Shown here: positions 9,968 to 21,450 of the stretch, piece after piece | How the letters are laid out: each line of letters begins with the position of its first letter | Numbering within the stretch: the stretch's first letter is position 1 | Origin: Chondrosia reniformis | Taxonomy: Eukaryota; Porifera; Demospongiae; Chondrillida; Chondrillidae | Assembly (NCBI GenBank): GCA_947172415.1 | Contig: OX359192.1 | Location: 5,520,501-5,584,500 of the forward strand | Length of the DNA stretch: 64,000 nt | Reading direction: 5' to 3' | The notes under the pieces: model-generated | What the model was told of the DNA's origin: nothing | The model's input: the letters and a program-made list of their open reading frames with translations, nothing else | Databases searched by the model: none | Position numbers and translations under genes: made by a program

Positions 9968-12900
9968 TCACTCCAATCTTACTTCAACTTGAGAAAACTT
10001 CTTCAGTTCACTATAGTAGATTCTTGATAACAAACAGATTTCAGCATAGCTTCTGGTAACATCTTCTTTAGCTGAAGATTCTTTAGGCGAATTTGGTTCA
10101 TCCTAAACAAGAAGAGTATAGCACAAGAGAAGAGCATTCACTTAAGCAAATTCCTATCGTAACATGCTCACTAAACAAATATAAACATCAGAATGGCACA
10201 GACCTTTAATTTAGTGTCATTAAATTACTGCAAAGCCCTTATTACTAGCATTCCATTAATATAGCACTAGCCATTGAATATTCTTAAATACAGCATGCTA
10301 AAAATGTTAGTCGGCTTGTTAGCATGATGCAATCAATTTAGTACGCATGCGATTGCAATAGACAAGTTTCTGAAGCAAGTTGTTAAATCCATTTGGATTG
10401 AAGCTTGGCTTTTAAAGAAGTTAATATTGCTGTGTTGAAGGAAATGCAAGTCACTAATATTTTAGGCAGCCATTAAGGGGTAAAATTTGCTTTTGTTAAA
10501 TTTTGTATGGATTTACAGTAGCAGCTGCTAATGGAGATATAATTGAGCAGAGAAATTGCTCATCAGTAGGGTTGGATTGAACTGCGCAACCACACCCTTA
10601 TCAAAAGCTGTCAAGACAACAAAGATGACTGCCAACTCCAGGTCATGTGAGGGAAGTTCTCAAGGTTGGAAAAGACCCTAATTATATGCATGGATACTTT
10701 GAACAGAAGAGCACTGACACTTACTGAAAGTGCTTCAATAAAATGACTCATTTCGGGCCTCTTTTCAGACAAAAAGCTGTTGAGCTCCATTAGATACGTG
10801 TCCTAGGGTGATAAACAGTACAATAAGCTCTTACGTATGTAGTTCCATCCAACAGCAGTAGGTTCTTACTCGTGTCTTAAATTCTGTCTGATTACCCAAC
10901 TTCTGCAGTATCCTTGACAACAAGCTGAGCGTTCTTTCAGCAGTTTGGGAAGGACGGCTGTCTGTTAAACTAAACAATTGGGGCTTCAAAAGTGCTGGTG
11001 TGAACAGTCGTAAGAACAAAAAGCCACTGGAGAAATGAAGAATGTATACACTACACGGTGCAACTATGTATGTATGTGAGCATCTACAGTAAAACCTCAA
11101 TAATCTGCCTCCATCAATGTTTAAAGACAAGTTTGCACACAATATATTTCTTTCAGCTATGAATATTCAGTGCATTTAAAGTTTAGCATCTACAATTTCT
11201 AGTGTATCATTTACTGGAGGAGGTATATTTAAACCTGACGTTAATTTTAAAAGAAGGATTGAGATTTAATATTTTAGCTTGGAATTCTGTAACATCTGAG
11301 GCAATATTTAACTACTGCTATAATCATCTACCTCATAAAACTGCTACAAAACCAATGGTGGCGTATTGACTGAGGTTTCACTGTACGTATGTGTGTATAA
11401 ATGTAATAGGGTTTGTTTGTTACATTAAAAATGTCACAAACGTCATCAATCATTATTTACTTACATGAAACGATCAGGGGTATGCACATTTGTGATTATT
11501 ATGATAAAGAAAATTTTGAGAAATCACCAACACTTCTTTAAAAAAGGATTAAAACATTTGACCCGTAGGTCTTTGTCAGTTTAGAATGGCGAGAAGGTTA
11601 GTATAAATATGTACGTATGTATGCATGGACATCTTGTATACCTTACTACTGTGACTTGAACTTTACTATTGCCCGGCCAATGTTTGGACACACGCTCTCT
11701 CAAATTGAAATAGATATGTCGAAGTGGTCTAACAGGTAAGGTGATAGGAAATGGTAGGGAGAATCAAACAAAATATGTACTAGTTAGGCTTACTTTGGGC
11801 AGCTATCAACCGAACCAAATATACTGTCTGTCAACTGCTTCAGATAGACAAAAAGCTTTTCCTTATTTCCATTCACATTCTGAGTCATGTTGGGATCAAT
11901 CTGAAATGGAAGTGGAATCATGAATTTTCAGAATGAGACCTAAGTATCTAGATGTACAATCCATTTACTTCACAAGATTCTGAAGACCCAACGATTCGAG
12001 TGATAATGTCTTTAAGCACAAGCTTTAAGTAGGTACTGGCGGTCTGCTTCATATATTGATCCATTAACATTGTAGCCAGTGAACTTGATCGAAACAGTGT
12101 AGCGTCAGACTCTGTGAAACGGCAAATTTAAACAAGTGAATTCAACCGCATGAATAATCTAAATACACCGTTTTTCTTACACACATTTACTTTGCGTAAA
12201 AAAGCCTTTATAACTTTATAAACCTAGTGAGAGCTTTGAATGAGGATACAAGGGTTTACTTCTTCTTCTCCACTGGGCCTGACAGCTGTTTCTGGGAATT
12301 TCCACCCTTCATCAGTGACCCTGGGAATCTATGTCTTCTTCTTGATCTTTTGCGAGTCCTTGGTAAATATCAATCACAAACACAAAAAGAATAAAATAGT
12401 GTTTTCTGCCCTCATGGAGTTGCAAATAATCAGCTCAGTTCTCATATTACTGAGTACATATTAAGTATAATACGTATATTGCACAATGGTTGAAATAATA
12501 TATAATATATTATACTGTATACGTATACGTATGTATAATCATACTCTGAACAATTATAAAAACTGATCACATTCCTTGACCATGCCTAATGGCCACATGG
12601 AATATGTGGTCATTTTAGAAATTGACTGATGATCATACATTACTTCTGTCACTAGAACAATACATTAACTGGTATATACGTACATATGGACGTAAGTACG
12701 TATATAGTACTGTTAGTGCTGTTATAATCTGCACCTTCTCGAGATATAACTTTTTCAGTAGCTTCCTTAATAAGGGGGACAATTTCACCATAGTAACCAA
12801 ACAGGTTAACTAGCACACGAGCCAGATCGGCGTGATGGTTCCTGTACAGTCTTGCCATGATCTCTAAATACTTCAGTCTGTCTTTTGATCGAAAGAGCTC

Positions 12901-15900
12901 ATCTAATCCTGTGTAGTCCTCCAGATTTAGGATGGGTTCATGCTGTTTGTCAACAACAGAATGGAAAAGATCAACCACAGTACTACATATACTAACACAT
13001 ACTATTTACCCTAGAACCATGGTCAACCATTCAAGGTAAACTTTATTTTATTAAAAGTGATAAAAAGACCACACAAGAATAATATTTCGTTCCATCATGA
13101 ACTCACATGGCTGTGATTGAGTAATATATTGAGTAATTAAAAATAAGAGAATTTTGAGGAGGCAACCTTTGTAGTTTAATTTGTTTGTTATTATAAATTG
13201 GAAAGTTGATTTTCTTAAAGGAGAGGCAACAAAATATTTTCAAGGGGGGGGGGAGGGGAATTGCCCCCATCCCCTACTAAAACAAACCCTGGTGTTATCT
13301 TGTTCTTAAGGGCTCACTTGGTAAGTGATGGTAATTCTGGCGCTTCCTTTGCAGGTTTTAGAATTGGATGGGACAATTGAGTGCCACCTGTCATCTTCTT
13401 GTCCGTTAGGGAGCTCTTCCAACTTCAGGCTTGCTTGACCAATATGACCATCCACCAGCCTCTGCTTGTGGAGTAACTCTATGTTCACAGACTTTAAGTC
13501 AACAGGAAGGTGGCTACAAGGAAGAGAGAGCGCACATCTAGTCACTTCTATTTCAGTCTATAAGCATGCCAATATGCAACACATGAAAATTCTACAAGAC
13601 ATTCTTCCTCCAATCCAATTCAAGGCTAAGAAACAATATTACCAGTACAGAGTTATACACTGTGTGATAAACAGTACATATTAATATTTTTACATTCCTT
13701 CAACAGGAACCTCTTAAGTGAATACGCATTTTAACAGTCCTACACAGCAATATACCTTTCTGTATTCTTTAAACAATTTGAGGAGGATTACTCAATTGCA
13801 GGGCTGCATGCAGAACTTGGGGCCAGAGGGGGCAAAATGAAAATTTTCAAAATTAGGGGGTGGGGGTGGGCAATGGTATGAGGGTGTAAAAGCAGTTTAA
13901 GGGGGTCCCCAAAAGTCTACAGGAGGGGACAAATCAATCCTAGGGCAAATGCCCACCCCTGCACCCCTCTATGCAGCCCTGAATTGTCAGACAGCTATGT
14001 TAAATACCTGTAGTGTTTATATTAGAGGTTTCTGTTGACATAGACTTACTCAAACTTATAAACATCTTCAAAAACAGACTCTGCACGATCTACCAATTGA
14101 GATCTGGCAACTCGAACAGTATCCATGGAAACAACAAAGTAATACTGAGCTTGTTTTGCTAATTTAATCTCACGAACTGAAAGAACAAGAGTGTGTATCT
14201 GGTCCCTTGCGGCACGTGGAGAGGATCCTTCGGCCCTTTCTTGTAGACGATTTGTACATTCTGCCAGACACTCAAACCATTCCTATTAAGAGGAATCACA
14301 AAACGGTTTCATTGTTTCAAATGTCAATATTTTGATAAATGTTTCCAAACAAGAGCATACCCTCGAGGTATCCGGGTTCTTGCAGGTCAAGTACCACAAC
14401 TGTTCTTCCCTTGCGTATTGAGATCGAACACAAAAGGACTCCAGCATTCCCGTCAGACTTCTATGAACAGGGTACACCTTGCAGTGGACAAGATCCAACA
14501 ACCCCTTTGCTCTGTGGTGACCTTCCTTTTCATAGAAGTGCAATTCTCCCTCCTTTGGGTCCAACACAAGAAACATTTCCTTCCATTTGCCAAGCAACTT
14601 TCTGCCTTTCTTTGTCAAGAAGTGAGCCTTCAAACTGGATCCATCTTTCTTCTTTCCAGCAGACAGGGAACCACTGGCATTTGATGGGGTCACATAAGAG
14701 ACCATTTTCTTTGAAGGCACAGTCTTTGAGGTTGCTTCTGAAGGACCCTAAAAGTTTAAAAAAATGTAACTAAATATCACTTGAAAGATTCTTGGCAATA
14801 TACAAATGCAGTAAAATTGTTAAATGTGTATAACACTCCAATCGCTCCTGTCTTCTTTATTCAAACACTATTTAAGGATCACTCAGCCAACACACATGTA
14901 CGTGCAGTTTACATGCACAGTCTGAGCATGCTTCTAAAAGGGAGTTTCCCAGAATGTCTTTGATGGCAACAAATTTAATGAATAGAAAATCATTAACAAG
15001 AGCAATTTCCTAGTTTGGCAAAGAGTGAATTGAAAATAATATGAATTAGGACAATCTGACATAACATTACATTGATAATTCAATAGTCTTTAAATTGAAA
15101 GTCAACACAAAAGCATCTGCTTCTTTAAACTTAGCAAACAGGAAATGACAAGCTAAATTGAACTCACTCACCACTTCAAGGGGTACCCTGAGACGAACTC
15201 CAGCACTAATGTCTTCAGTAGTGTATCTCTCAATGATATCATCAATACTAAGAATGAGGAGGAATTGCTGAGTGATGGTGAGGTGGAAGTGTTGAGTGAT
15301 GGTGAGGTGGAAGTGTTGAGTGATGGTGAGGTGGAAGTGCTGGTGTGATGGTGAGGTGGAAGTGCTGAGTGATGGTGAGGTGGAAGTGTTGAGCGATGGT
15401 GAGGTGGAAGTGCTGAGTGATGGTGAGGTGGAAGTGTTGAGTGATGGTGAGGTGGAAGTGCTGAGTGATGGTGAGGTGGAAGTTCATTTATAATTACATT
15501 TTGACCAAAGTCTGATCTTGGTTGGAAGACTACTCATACGTACATGCAAACACAGATGACATCAAGTGATGTCATACCTACGTACACACCTTGAGTACTG
15601 TCTGCCCCCCAAACTGAGATAGCACTGATAGTCCATGCTCTCAATGAGAAACCTCTGCACTCCAGTCGTAGTCTTTACTGCCATGGAGTAGCCATTCAGA
15701 GAAGGGCGTACTATAAAATCACCTATGTTACCTTCTACATAAAATCAGATGTAGGTATATGTATGAATACTCTAAAACACTATACCAAATACTACGTATG
15801 TACATCTATTCTATAGTAAAAGGCCTATATGGGAACTAAACCTAGTGAGAGCTTTGGATGAGAATACAAGGGTTTGCTCCCATTATTATACAGACCATGT

Positions 15901-18060
15901 CTATACTAAAACCTAGTGAGAGCTGTGGATGAAGATACAAGAGTCTTCTCTTTGTCTAATGCTCCACTGGGCCGTGTGTGTAGGACAGTACATATTGAAG
16001 TGGAGGTAGAGATACTACCTCTATACCTACTTGCTTTTAGTAGTTCGATGGCTCTGTCCCGACTGATGTCGGCACTAAACCAGGGCTTGCCATAGTACCA
16101 GGGGTTCACCCCCGCCACTTCCTCCATTATAATTAAAGGTATTATTCCACTTTTTCCTGTTTTCTGAGACGTGCCCCAAGCCCAATTGTCATCCATTCTG
16201 TTCTTCAGCTGATACACCTCACCCGGTTCAACACTAGGCACATAAAGAGGACGCTGAGCACACAAAGAGGACGCTGAGCACATAAAGAGGACGCTGAACA
16301 CATAAAGAGGACACTGAGCACATAAAGAGGATGCTGAGCATATAAAGAGGATGCTGAACACATAAAGAGGATACTGAGCATATAAAGAGGATGCTGAACA
16401 CATAAAGAGGATACTGAGCATATAAAGAGGATGCTGAACACATAAAGAGGATGCTGAGCACATAAAGAGGACGCTGAACACATAAAGAGGATGCTGAGCA
16501 CACAAAGAGGACGCTGAGCACATAAAGAGGACGCTGAGCACATAAAGAGGACGCTGAGCACATAAAGAGGACACTAAGCACATAAAGAGGACACTGAGCA
16601 CACAATTGATGTTTTATATCTAAAACAGACACCTATGTAAATGCCTTATATACGATTCACACATTGTTTAAGAAAAACAAACTATGCACAACACATTTCA
16701 TGTGTGCAGGTAAGACATACATATAAATACAGAGCGATATAAGTACTAACTCAATTTCTTCTTGATTCTTTCTGTTGTAACTAGCTGTTGCTTTCATAAG
16801 CAAGTACACTGGAACAGGCTATGAAATAAAGGACACTACCTCAACATACTTTTCACATACTTGCATACATATAGGAAGGTTAACATTTAAATTTAAATCA
16901 AAATTCATTTAAATTTAAATCAAAATTCATTCAAAATTACATAAAAACTAATTTACCAGACTTCTGATCCACTTTCACATAAATTAACCTTCATTAACTC
17001 ATTAGAGATACCTTTTACTCTAATGTACAGTGAGACTACCGCTGCAGCTCATACACAGACCAGGAACCCAGGAACCATTAAAAAATATTCCCAATTATGT
17101 CACTTGTCCTAGTAGCACTTCCGTATGTTTTGCTCAATATTGAATGCATTAGTGTAAGGATATTTCCTTGTAAAGGTCAAATACGTAAATGTAACTGTCA
17201 ATAGCCACTTGCACAACACTGCAAATTCTGCAGAATTCAGTCTACTAAAGTACCTAGAACAAGAGCTATAATAAGGAATGTACTCAGGCTATTACAGGGC
17301 TGGTTGCCTTGGTAACCGAGCAAAGGCTCGTTCAACTTTAACTATGGATGTCTATCTTCACAAACTGACAATTGCTCCTACTACACACACAAAGATGGCG
17401 GCAGGTTCATGGGGGAGCTTACCTGGGGAGGCGGGACAGGGTACTGAAGATAGCCATCCTCCACCACATAATTCCTGGAATAATACCCTATCAGATCTTG
17501 GAGGGACAGAAACTGGCGATTGCCAATATAATAGTCTCCGCAGATGGTGATGATACGAAAGTGATGGACGTACGCGTTCTGGGCCATGTAAGAAAGAACA
17601 TAAGTTCCCGGTCTAGTTTGGCTCTCTCTGACTAGGAAACAGTGAGGAACGCCAGCACCTTTCAATCTCGACACTGCGTCCTGTCTGGTTATACAACCGT
17701 GAAACCACCTACAATTGTACGTTCAATATTGAATATAAACAAGTCGTGGATATACAAGCTGGAGTCTTGTATGCATGTATATAGGCTACCGTAAGACACA
17801 TTTGTACGCATACTGCGAGGGTTCGACTTCTTTACTTACGCTTGAGAGGGCGGCGCGGTCAGATCCATCACTTCAGTCATTTCAGTGTCGCTTGTGTCTT
17901 CCTCTCCCTCTCCTGTCTCTATCATTTGGTAATCGATTTCTCGTGAACATGCTAAATCATCTATACGGAAGTATACCGGCTCAGGTATAATGTCTTCTTC
18001 GTTGTCTCCACACGTTTGTCCACCGCTGGGGTGACGACTGTGCAGTAATCCTGTCGCCAT
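9968..18060 (-). CDS. RASA1: RASA1 (p120 RasGAP)
   Basis: Ras GTPase-activating protein with the full SH2-SH3-SH2-PH-C2-RasGAP order. Exons: 17840-18060, 17423-17708, 16751-16818, 16031-16233, 15590-15734, 15172-15247, 14361-14747, 14050-14282, 13318-13513, ~12735-12981, 11969-12111, 11794-11900, 10870-11026, 10725-10802, 9968-10102. Diagnostic parts: SH2-1 (WFHG, FLVRES, FLSLQDLIGYYS), SH3 (VYQLKNRMDDNWAWG), SH2-2 (PWFSADISRD, FIVRPS), PH (FLTKKGRKLLGKWKEMFLVL), and RasGAP with the arginine-finger segment TLFRSSSLATML and FLR motif (FLFLRLFTPALLKP). It ends EVRLE-stop. It turns off Ras downstream of receptor tyrosine kinases. The 13318/12981 junction and the piece between 11794 and 11026 were not resolved, so one or two small exons are missing. 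Confidence 0.93.
12149..12350 (+). repeat. Dispersed repeat family copy A (RASA1 intron)
   Basis: Carries the shared landmarks of a ~200-bp dispersed family: a start like CATGAATAATCTAAA, then CCTAGTGAGAGCTTTG, then CAGCTGTTTCTGGGAAT and CATCAGTGACCCTGGGAATC. Orientation is plus, opposite to RASA1 transcription. Confidence 0.85.
15248..15487. repeat. 24-bp minisatellite, 10 copies, abutting a RASA1 3' splice site
   Basis: Ten copies of a 24-bp unit (plus-strand core GATGGTGAGGTGGAAGTG). On the RASA1 coding strand this is pyrimidine-rich (CACTTCCACCTCACC) with a CAG in each unit. It ends directly at the acceptor of the exon starting at 15247. The resulting open frame (HFHLTITQ repeats) is an artefact. 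Confidence 0.95.
15761..15975 (+). repeat. Dispersed repeat family copy B (RASA1 intron)
   Basis: Same family as copy A. It includes CTATAGTAAAAGGCCTATAT and CCTAGTGAGAGCT, the latter present twice (about 15841 and 15911), showing an internal partial duplication. The 3' part is truncated after GCTCCACTGGGCC. Confidence 0.8.
16241..16600. repeat. 20-bp minisatellite, 18 copies, abutting a RASA1 3' splice site
   Basis: Exactly 360 bp made of 18 units of 20 bp (CATAAAGAGGACGCTGAGCA with a few point variants). It ends 7 bp from the acceptor of the SH3 exon (exon boundary 16233). On the coding strand each unit supplies a pyrimidine stretch (GTCCTCTTTATG), so the last unit appears to act as the polypyrimidine tract. 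Confidence 0.97.
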
Positions 18061-18145
18061 ATTGTAATTTAATTAAAACAACGTGACATGTTACCAATTT
18101 CATGTGACTGCCATGTGACAGTAGACACGTGTATTAGATGGAGCT
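18061..18145. promoter_or_regulatory. Probable bidirectional promoter RASA1 / UTP4
   Basis: Only 85 bp lie between the divergent start codons of RASA1 (minus) and UTP4 (plus). Both 5' UTRs and any core promoter must fit here or overlap the genes. No TATA box is evident; ACACGTGT (18126-18133) is an E-box-like palindrome. Confidence 0.55.
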
Positions 18146-20227
18146 ATGGACAAGGGTGTTGTCCTGCAAGTACATAGAACCAGATTTTTGCATCATGACG
18201 CACAAGCAATACACTGTCTTGCATTCTCTACCGAAGAAGACCTTGCTGTAGCCAGATCTGATGGAAGTATTGAGCTGTGGCGCCGCCACGAGGAATGGTA
18301 CCCCCACGGAGTAATTCCTGGTAGGAGGGATTCTTCGATAGAAGTACTGCAATGGTCTTACAAGTTCCTTTACTCGGCTGGACTGGACGGCTGTATCACG
18401 CATTGGGACGCGGACTCGTTGCAAAGTCTTTGCTGTACAGATACTAACGGAGGAGCTATTTGGTGTATGTCTCCCAGTCCCGCCTCGACTGTCTTGGCAA
18501 TAGGATGCGAGGATGGCTGCGTTCACCTGTACGACCTGGCCAAGAATGGCACCCTGCATTTTACCAAAAAATTTGGTCATCAAAATGGCCGCATCCTCTC
18601 CCTTGCTTGGGACCCAGATCAGGATATCATTTATACAGGGAGTATAGACAGTACAATAAGAAGATATAATGTCTCCAGTGGCCAAAGTGACCTCCGCATC
18701 ACACTGGACGACCACCGGGGCCAGTCCACACTTGTATGGTGCCTACAGGCTGTTGGGGGTCACACCCTTCTGAGTGGCGACTCTACGGGAAAGATTAATG
18801 TGTGGGATGGCTTATTTGGAACAATGAAGCAGTCATACGAAATCCATCTTGCTGATGTCCTTGCAATGGTTGTGTCAAAGGACCGAAAGACAGTGTTTGC
18901 AGCTGGTATTGATCAAAAAGTGGTTTGTCTGAAACAGACTATGAAGGGGAATACCCCAGAGTGGCACCACTGTGGAGAAGTGGTTGCTCATACCCATGAT
19001 GTGAGGAGCTTGGCTCTCTCCTCTGAAGGTCTTCTTGTTTCAGGAGGAGTTGATACTACTTTTGTGGAGTATGATCTTGATGTCTTCAAGAAATCAAAGT
19101 GTACTACAGTGTACCCATTCCTGTCTAATAGTCACAAGTATCAAATTTGTGATCCTTTAATTCTTCACCAAAGACAATCCTGTGTAGAGTTGTGGAGATT
19201 AGCAGATTGTATCACTACTCCACAAAGTACACCCACATCTAGTGCCAAGCCAACGCCTTCTTCATCCACCAGTGTCACCTTAGCTCGTCAGCACTGTACT
19301 CCAATATGTCCCCTGAGATTGAATCTTCCCGATGCTGTCCAGCAGAATCTGGTTTGTAGTGCCACTGCCCCGGATAGATCAGTAATTGGTCTGGCAACGT
19401 CAGATACTCTGTGGCTTTATCAGTTTGAGGAAGAAAGAGGAGCAGTAAAGTTACTCACCTCTTGCAAGACCCAAGTTACCGAATTTGTCTTTCTCTCTGA
19501 CAAACAACTCTTGCTTGCTACTCCTGGTGGACTCCTGTTACGTGGTGTCATAGAAAGGCCGTCCGAAGAAGCAGTGCTAAAGCTAAGCGAGTTCTCTGCA
19601 GTGAGATCTGAACGGGTGACAAAGCTACTACTCAACAGCAGCCGGACAACATTGGCTGTCATCCATAATCACAGCTTTGTCATCATTTACAACTTAAAGA
19701 AGACTTGTCACTTTGAGTTACCTAAGTTATCTCTGGCAGCCTCAATGGCAGCCTTTCATCCATCAAAACCACTCCTGTTTTTGGCATGTGTTAACCGACA
19801 AATTGTTCATTTAAACTGTGAGACAGAGGAGCTTGGGGAACTTATTGCTCCTTTTGAAGAGCTAGAGAATGGCTTTGTTCACAAATGGGGACCTCTAATC
19901 GGACTAGCTGTTGTGGAGTGCAAAGATCATCATTTGTTAACCCTAGCCTCACAAAGCCACTGCATTTATGTCAACCTCAAGTCGCTTTTAAGCCAAAATA
20001 ACAGAAAAAGTGCTAAACTTGGTAAAAAACGTAAGACATCCCTCGTACATTCAATTACATGGTCCAAGCTACATGACCAAGGAGATGTGATCATCACTCC
20101 TTCAAACACCAAAATATACTTTTTAGCAAAAGTCAAGACTAATGAACTGGTATTTGGTGAAAAACATTGGGAAGATATAACTTCAGACATTTCACAGCCA
20201 ATCTTTAGGAAACGTTATAAAACTTAG
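18146..20227 (+). CDS. UTP4: UTP4 / cirhin, WD40 rRNA-processing factor
   Basis: A single-exon reading frame of 693 codons, close to the family length (human ~686 aa). UTP4 is a tandem beta-propeller subunit of the t-UTP/UTPA part of the small-subunit processome and is needed for pre-18S rRNA transcription and processing in the nucleolus. The start VHRTRFLHHD matches the family start VHRVRFF. WD-type repeats include LAVARSDGSIELWR, LYSAGLDGCITHWD, IWCMSPSPASTVLAIGCEDG, ILSLAWDP and HTHDVRSLALSSEGLLVSGG (family HHTHDVRTVAHSPTALISGG). The C-terminal propeller ends near a basic FRKRYKT tail, as in homologues. No introns, unlike its neighbours. Confidence 0.93.
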   Translation: MDKGVVLQVHRTRFLHHDAQAIHCLAFSTEEDLAVARSDGSIELWRRHEEWYPHGVIPGRRDSSIEVLQWSYKFLYSAGLDGCITHWDADSLQSLCCTDTNGGAIWCMSPSPASTVLAIGCEDGCVHLYDLAKNGTLHFTKKFGHQNGRILSLAWDPDQDIIYTGSIDSTIRRYNVSSGQSDLRITLDDHRGQSTLVWCLQAVGGHTLLSGDSTGKINVWDGLFGTMKQSYEIHLADVLAMVVSKDRKTVFAAGIDQKVVCLKQTMKGNTPEWHHCGEVVAHTHDVRSLALSSEGLLVSGGVDTTFVEYDLDVFKKSKCTTVYPFLSNSHKYQICDPLILHQRQSCVELWRLADCITTPQSTPTSSAKPTPSSSTSVTLARQHCTPICPLRLNLPDAVQQNLVCSATAPDRSVIGLATSDTLWLYQFEEERGAVKLLTSCKTQVTEFVFLSDKQLLLATPGGLLLRGVIERPSEEAVLKLSEFSAVRSERVTKLLLNSSRTTLAVIHNHSFVIIYNLKKTCHFELPKLSLAASMAAFHPSKPLLFLACVNRQIVHLNCETEELGELIAPFEELENGFVHKWGPLIGLAVVECKDHHLLTLASQSHCIYVNLKSLLSQNNRKSAKLGKKRKTSLVHSITWSKLHDQGDVIITPSNTKIYFLAKVKTNELVFGEKHWEDITSDISQPIFRKRYKT

Positions 20228-21169
20228 TCTATTTTAAGTAGAGTTTTGTAATTATTTGTGGGCATAAACTTAGAATCTATATACTGTGAATCCTTAATGT
20301 ACTTATTAAAAGTATCACTTTATTTTTTCTCGAAATTAATGTGAATCACATGCATGGAACTATACAGAAGAATGTTTTGAGGAATCCCCGGGGAGTATAT
20401 ATACGTGTGTGCTTAATTGTCCTTTTTGTAATTAGAGTTCATTTATGATAGTTCATGGTGATAAATTTTGATAAAAATACAATTGGACTAGGCCAAAGAC
20501 AGAATCTCATATGCATGTTGCATCTGGCCATGGCTGGCTGCCTTCAGTTTGCCCCACTGATCATGAAGCACCTACAGCTGGGTGCATAGTTACTTCAAGA
20601 ACGACATGCATGTGATGTTTAATTTTGTCAAGTGCATGCATCATTAATGTATACAATCTAATCTGCAATCCCAGGTCTCATCCTAAGAGTCCTCTTTGTC
20701 TCACCTATACCTGTTGTAGTCCTTGCAAAGGACTTGGTACACCACCCCTCTCTTCTTATTCTCTGGAGTACACATCCATGCAGAATACATCTTACTTTTT
20801 TCCTTTTTTCTTTTTCGTTTTACATTCCTTCTTTTTTCTCTTTTTTCTTTTCCGCTTACGTTCCTTCTTTTCGTTTACTTTCCTTGCTTAAATATTCCTC
20901 TATATTTACAACACGCATGACATTTATGATATGTGTCTGTGTTCAACGTTGTCGCTTTGGATTTTATAATACTTGTTACGCAATAATTTACAAGAGTATA
21001 CTGAATGCTTACTCATTTGCAATGAGTTGGGTTAGCTACATTATCATTATCAACAATTGGATTGTATATAACACTACACATGTACAATTAAGGATCATTT
21101 TTCTTTGATAATTTTGAAATAATACATGTATATGGTTAAATTAAAACATGTTCAAACAATGTATAGTTC

Positions 21170-21450
21170 TTAAATAAGTTCTTCATGGTTGTAAAGAGAC
21201 CATGCTGTTTCTTCTCCTTTTGAGCGTTGCTGCAGTACTTCTTTTTGCATCACTTTACTGACTGTAAAGGTGACCCCAGGGCACACCACGAGGAGGTAGA
21301 AGTACTTCGTGCCCCAAATGGCCTCCGGTTTCTCAACTCTGTTTGATACTTCCACTACTTGCGTCGTAAGAGAAGCTGCTCGGGAACGGTCCGGCGTACC
21401 TGACCGACCTGTGACCAGTTACTAGTCCTGCACTGCCTCACGCTACGGAC
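21170..21450 (-). CDS. Coding-like minus-strand segment, unidentified
   Basis: A frame ending in KGEETAWSLYNHEELI-stop (stop at 21170) runs upstream through KPEAIWGTKYFYLLVVCPGV and can be followed to about 21450. A second frame (EFVVRQGRACSVRSVRQCRT) overlaps upstream to about 21590 and stops at 21355. Composition is less AT-rich than the flanks. I recognise no family and could not connect the segments by splicing. It may be a decayed gene, an exon of an unrecognised gene, or chance. Confidence 0.25.

Noticed and set aside
15906-16632. Frames of SLCAQRPLYVL-type repeats
   Set aside because: Read-through of the 20-bp intronic minisatellite; the SH3 exon begins at 16233 and continues in a different context.
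18134-18715. 193-residue minus-strand frame inside UTP4
   Set aside because: Fully overlapped by the well-conserved UTP4 coding frame; shadow.
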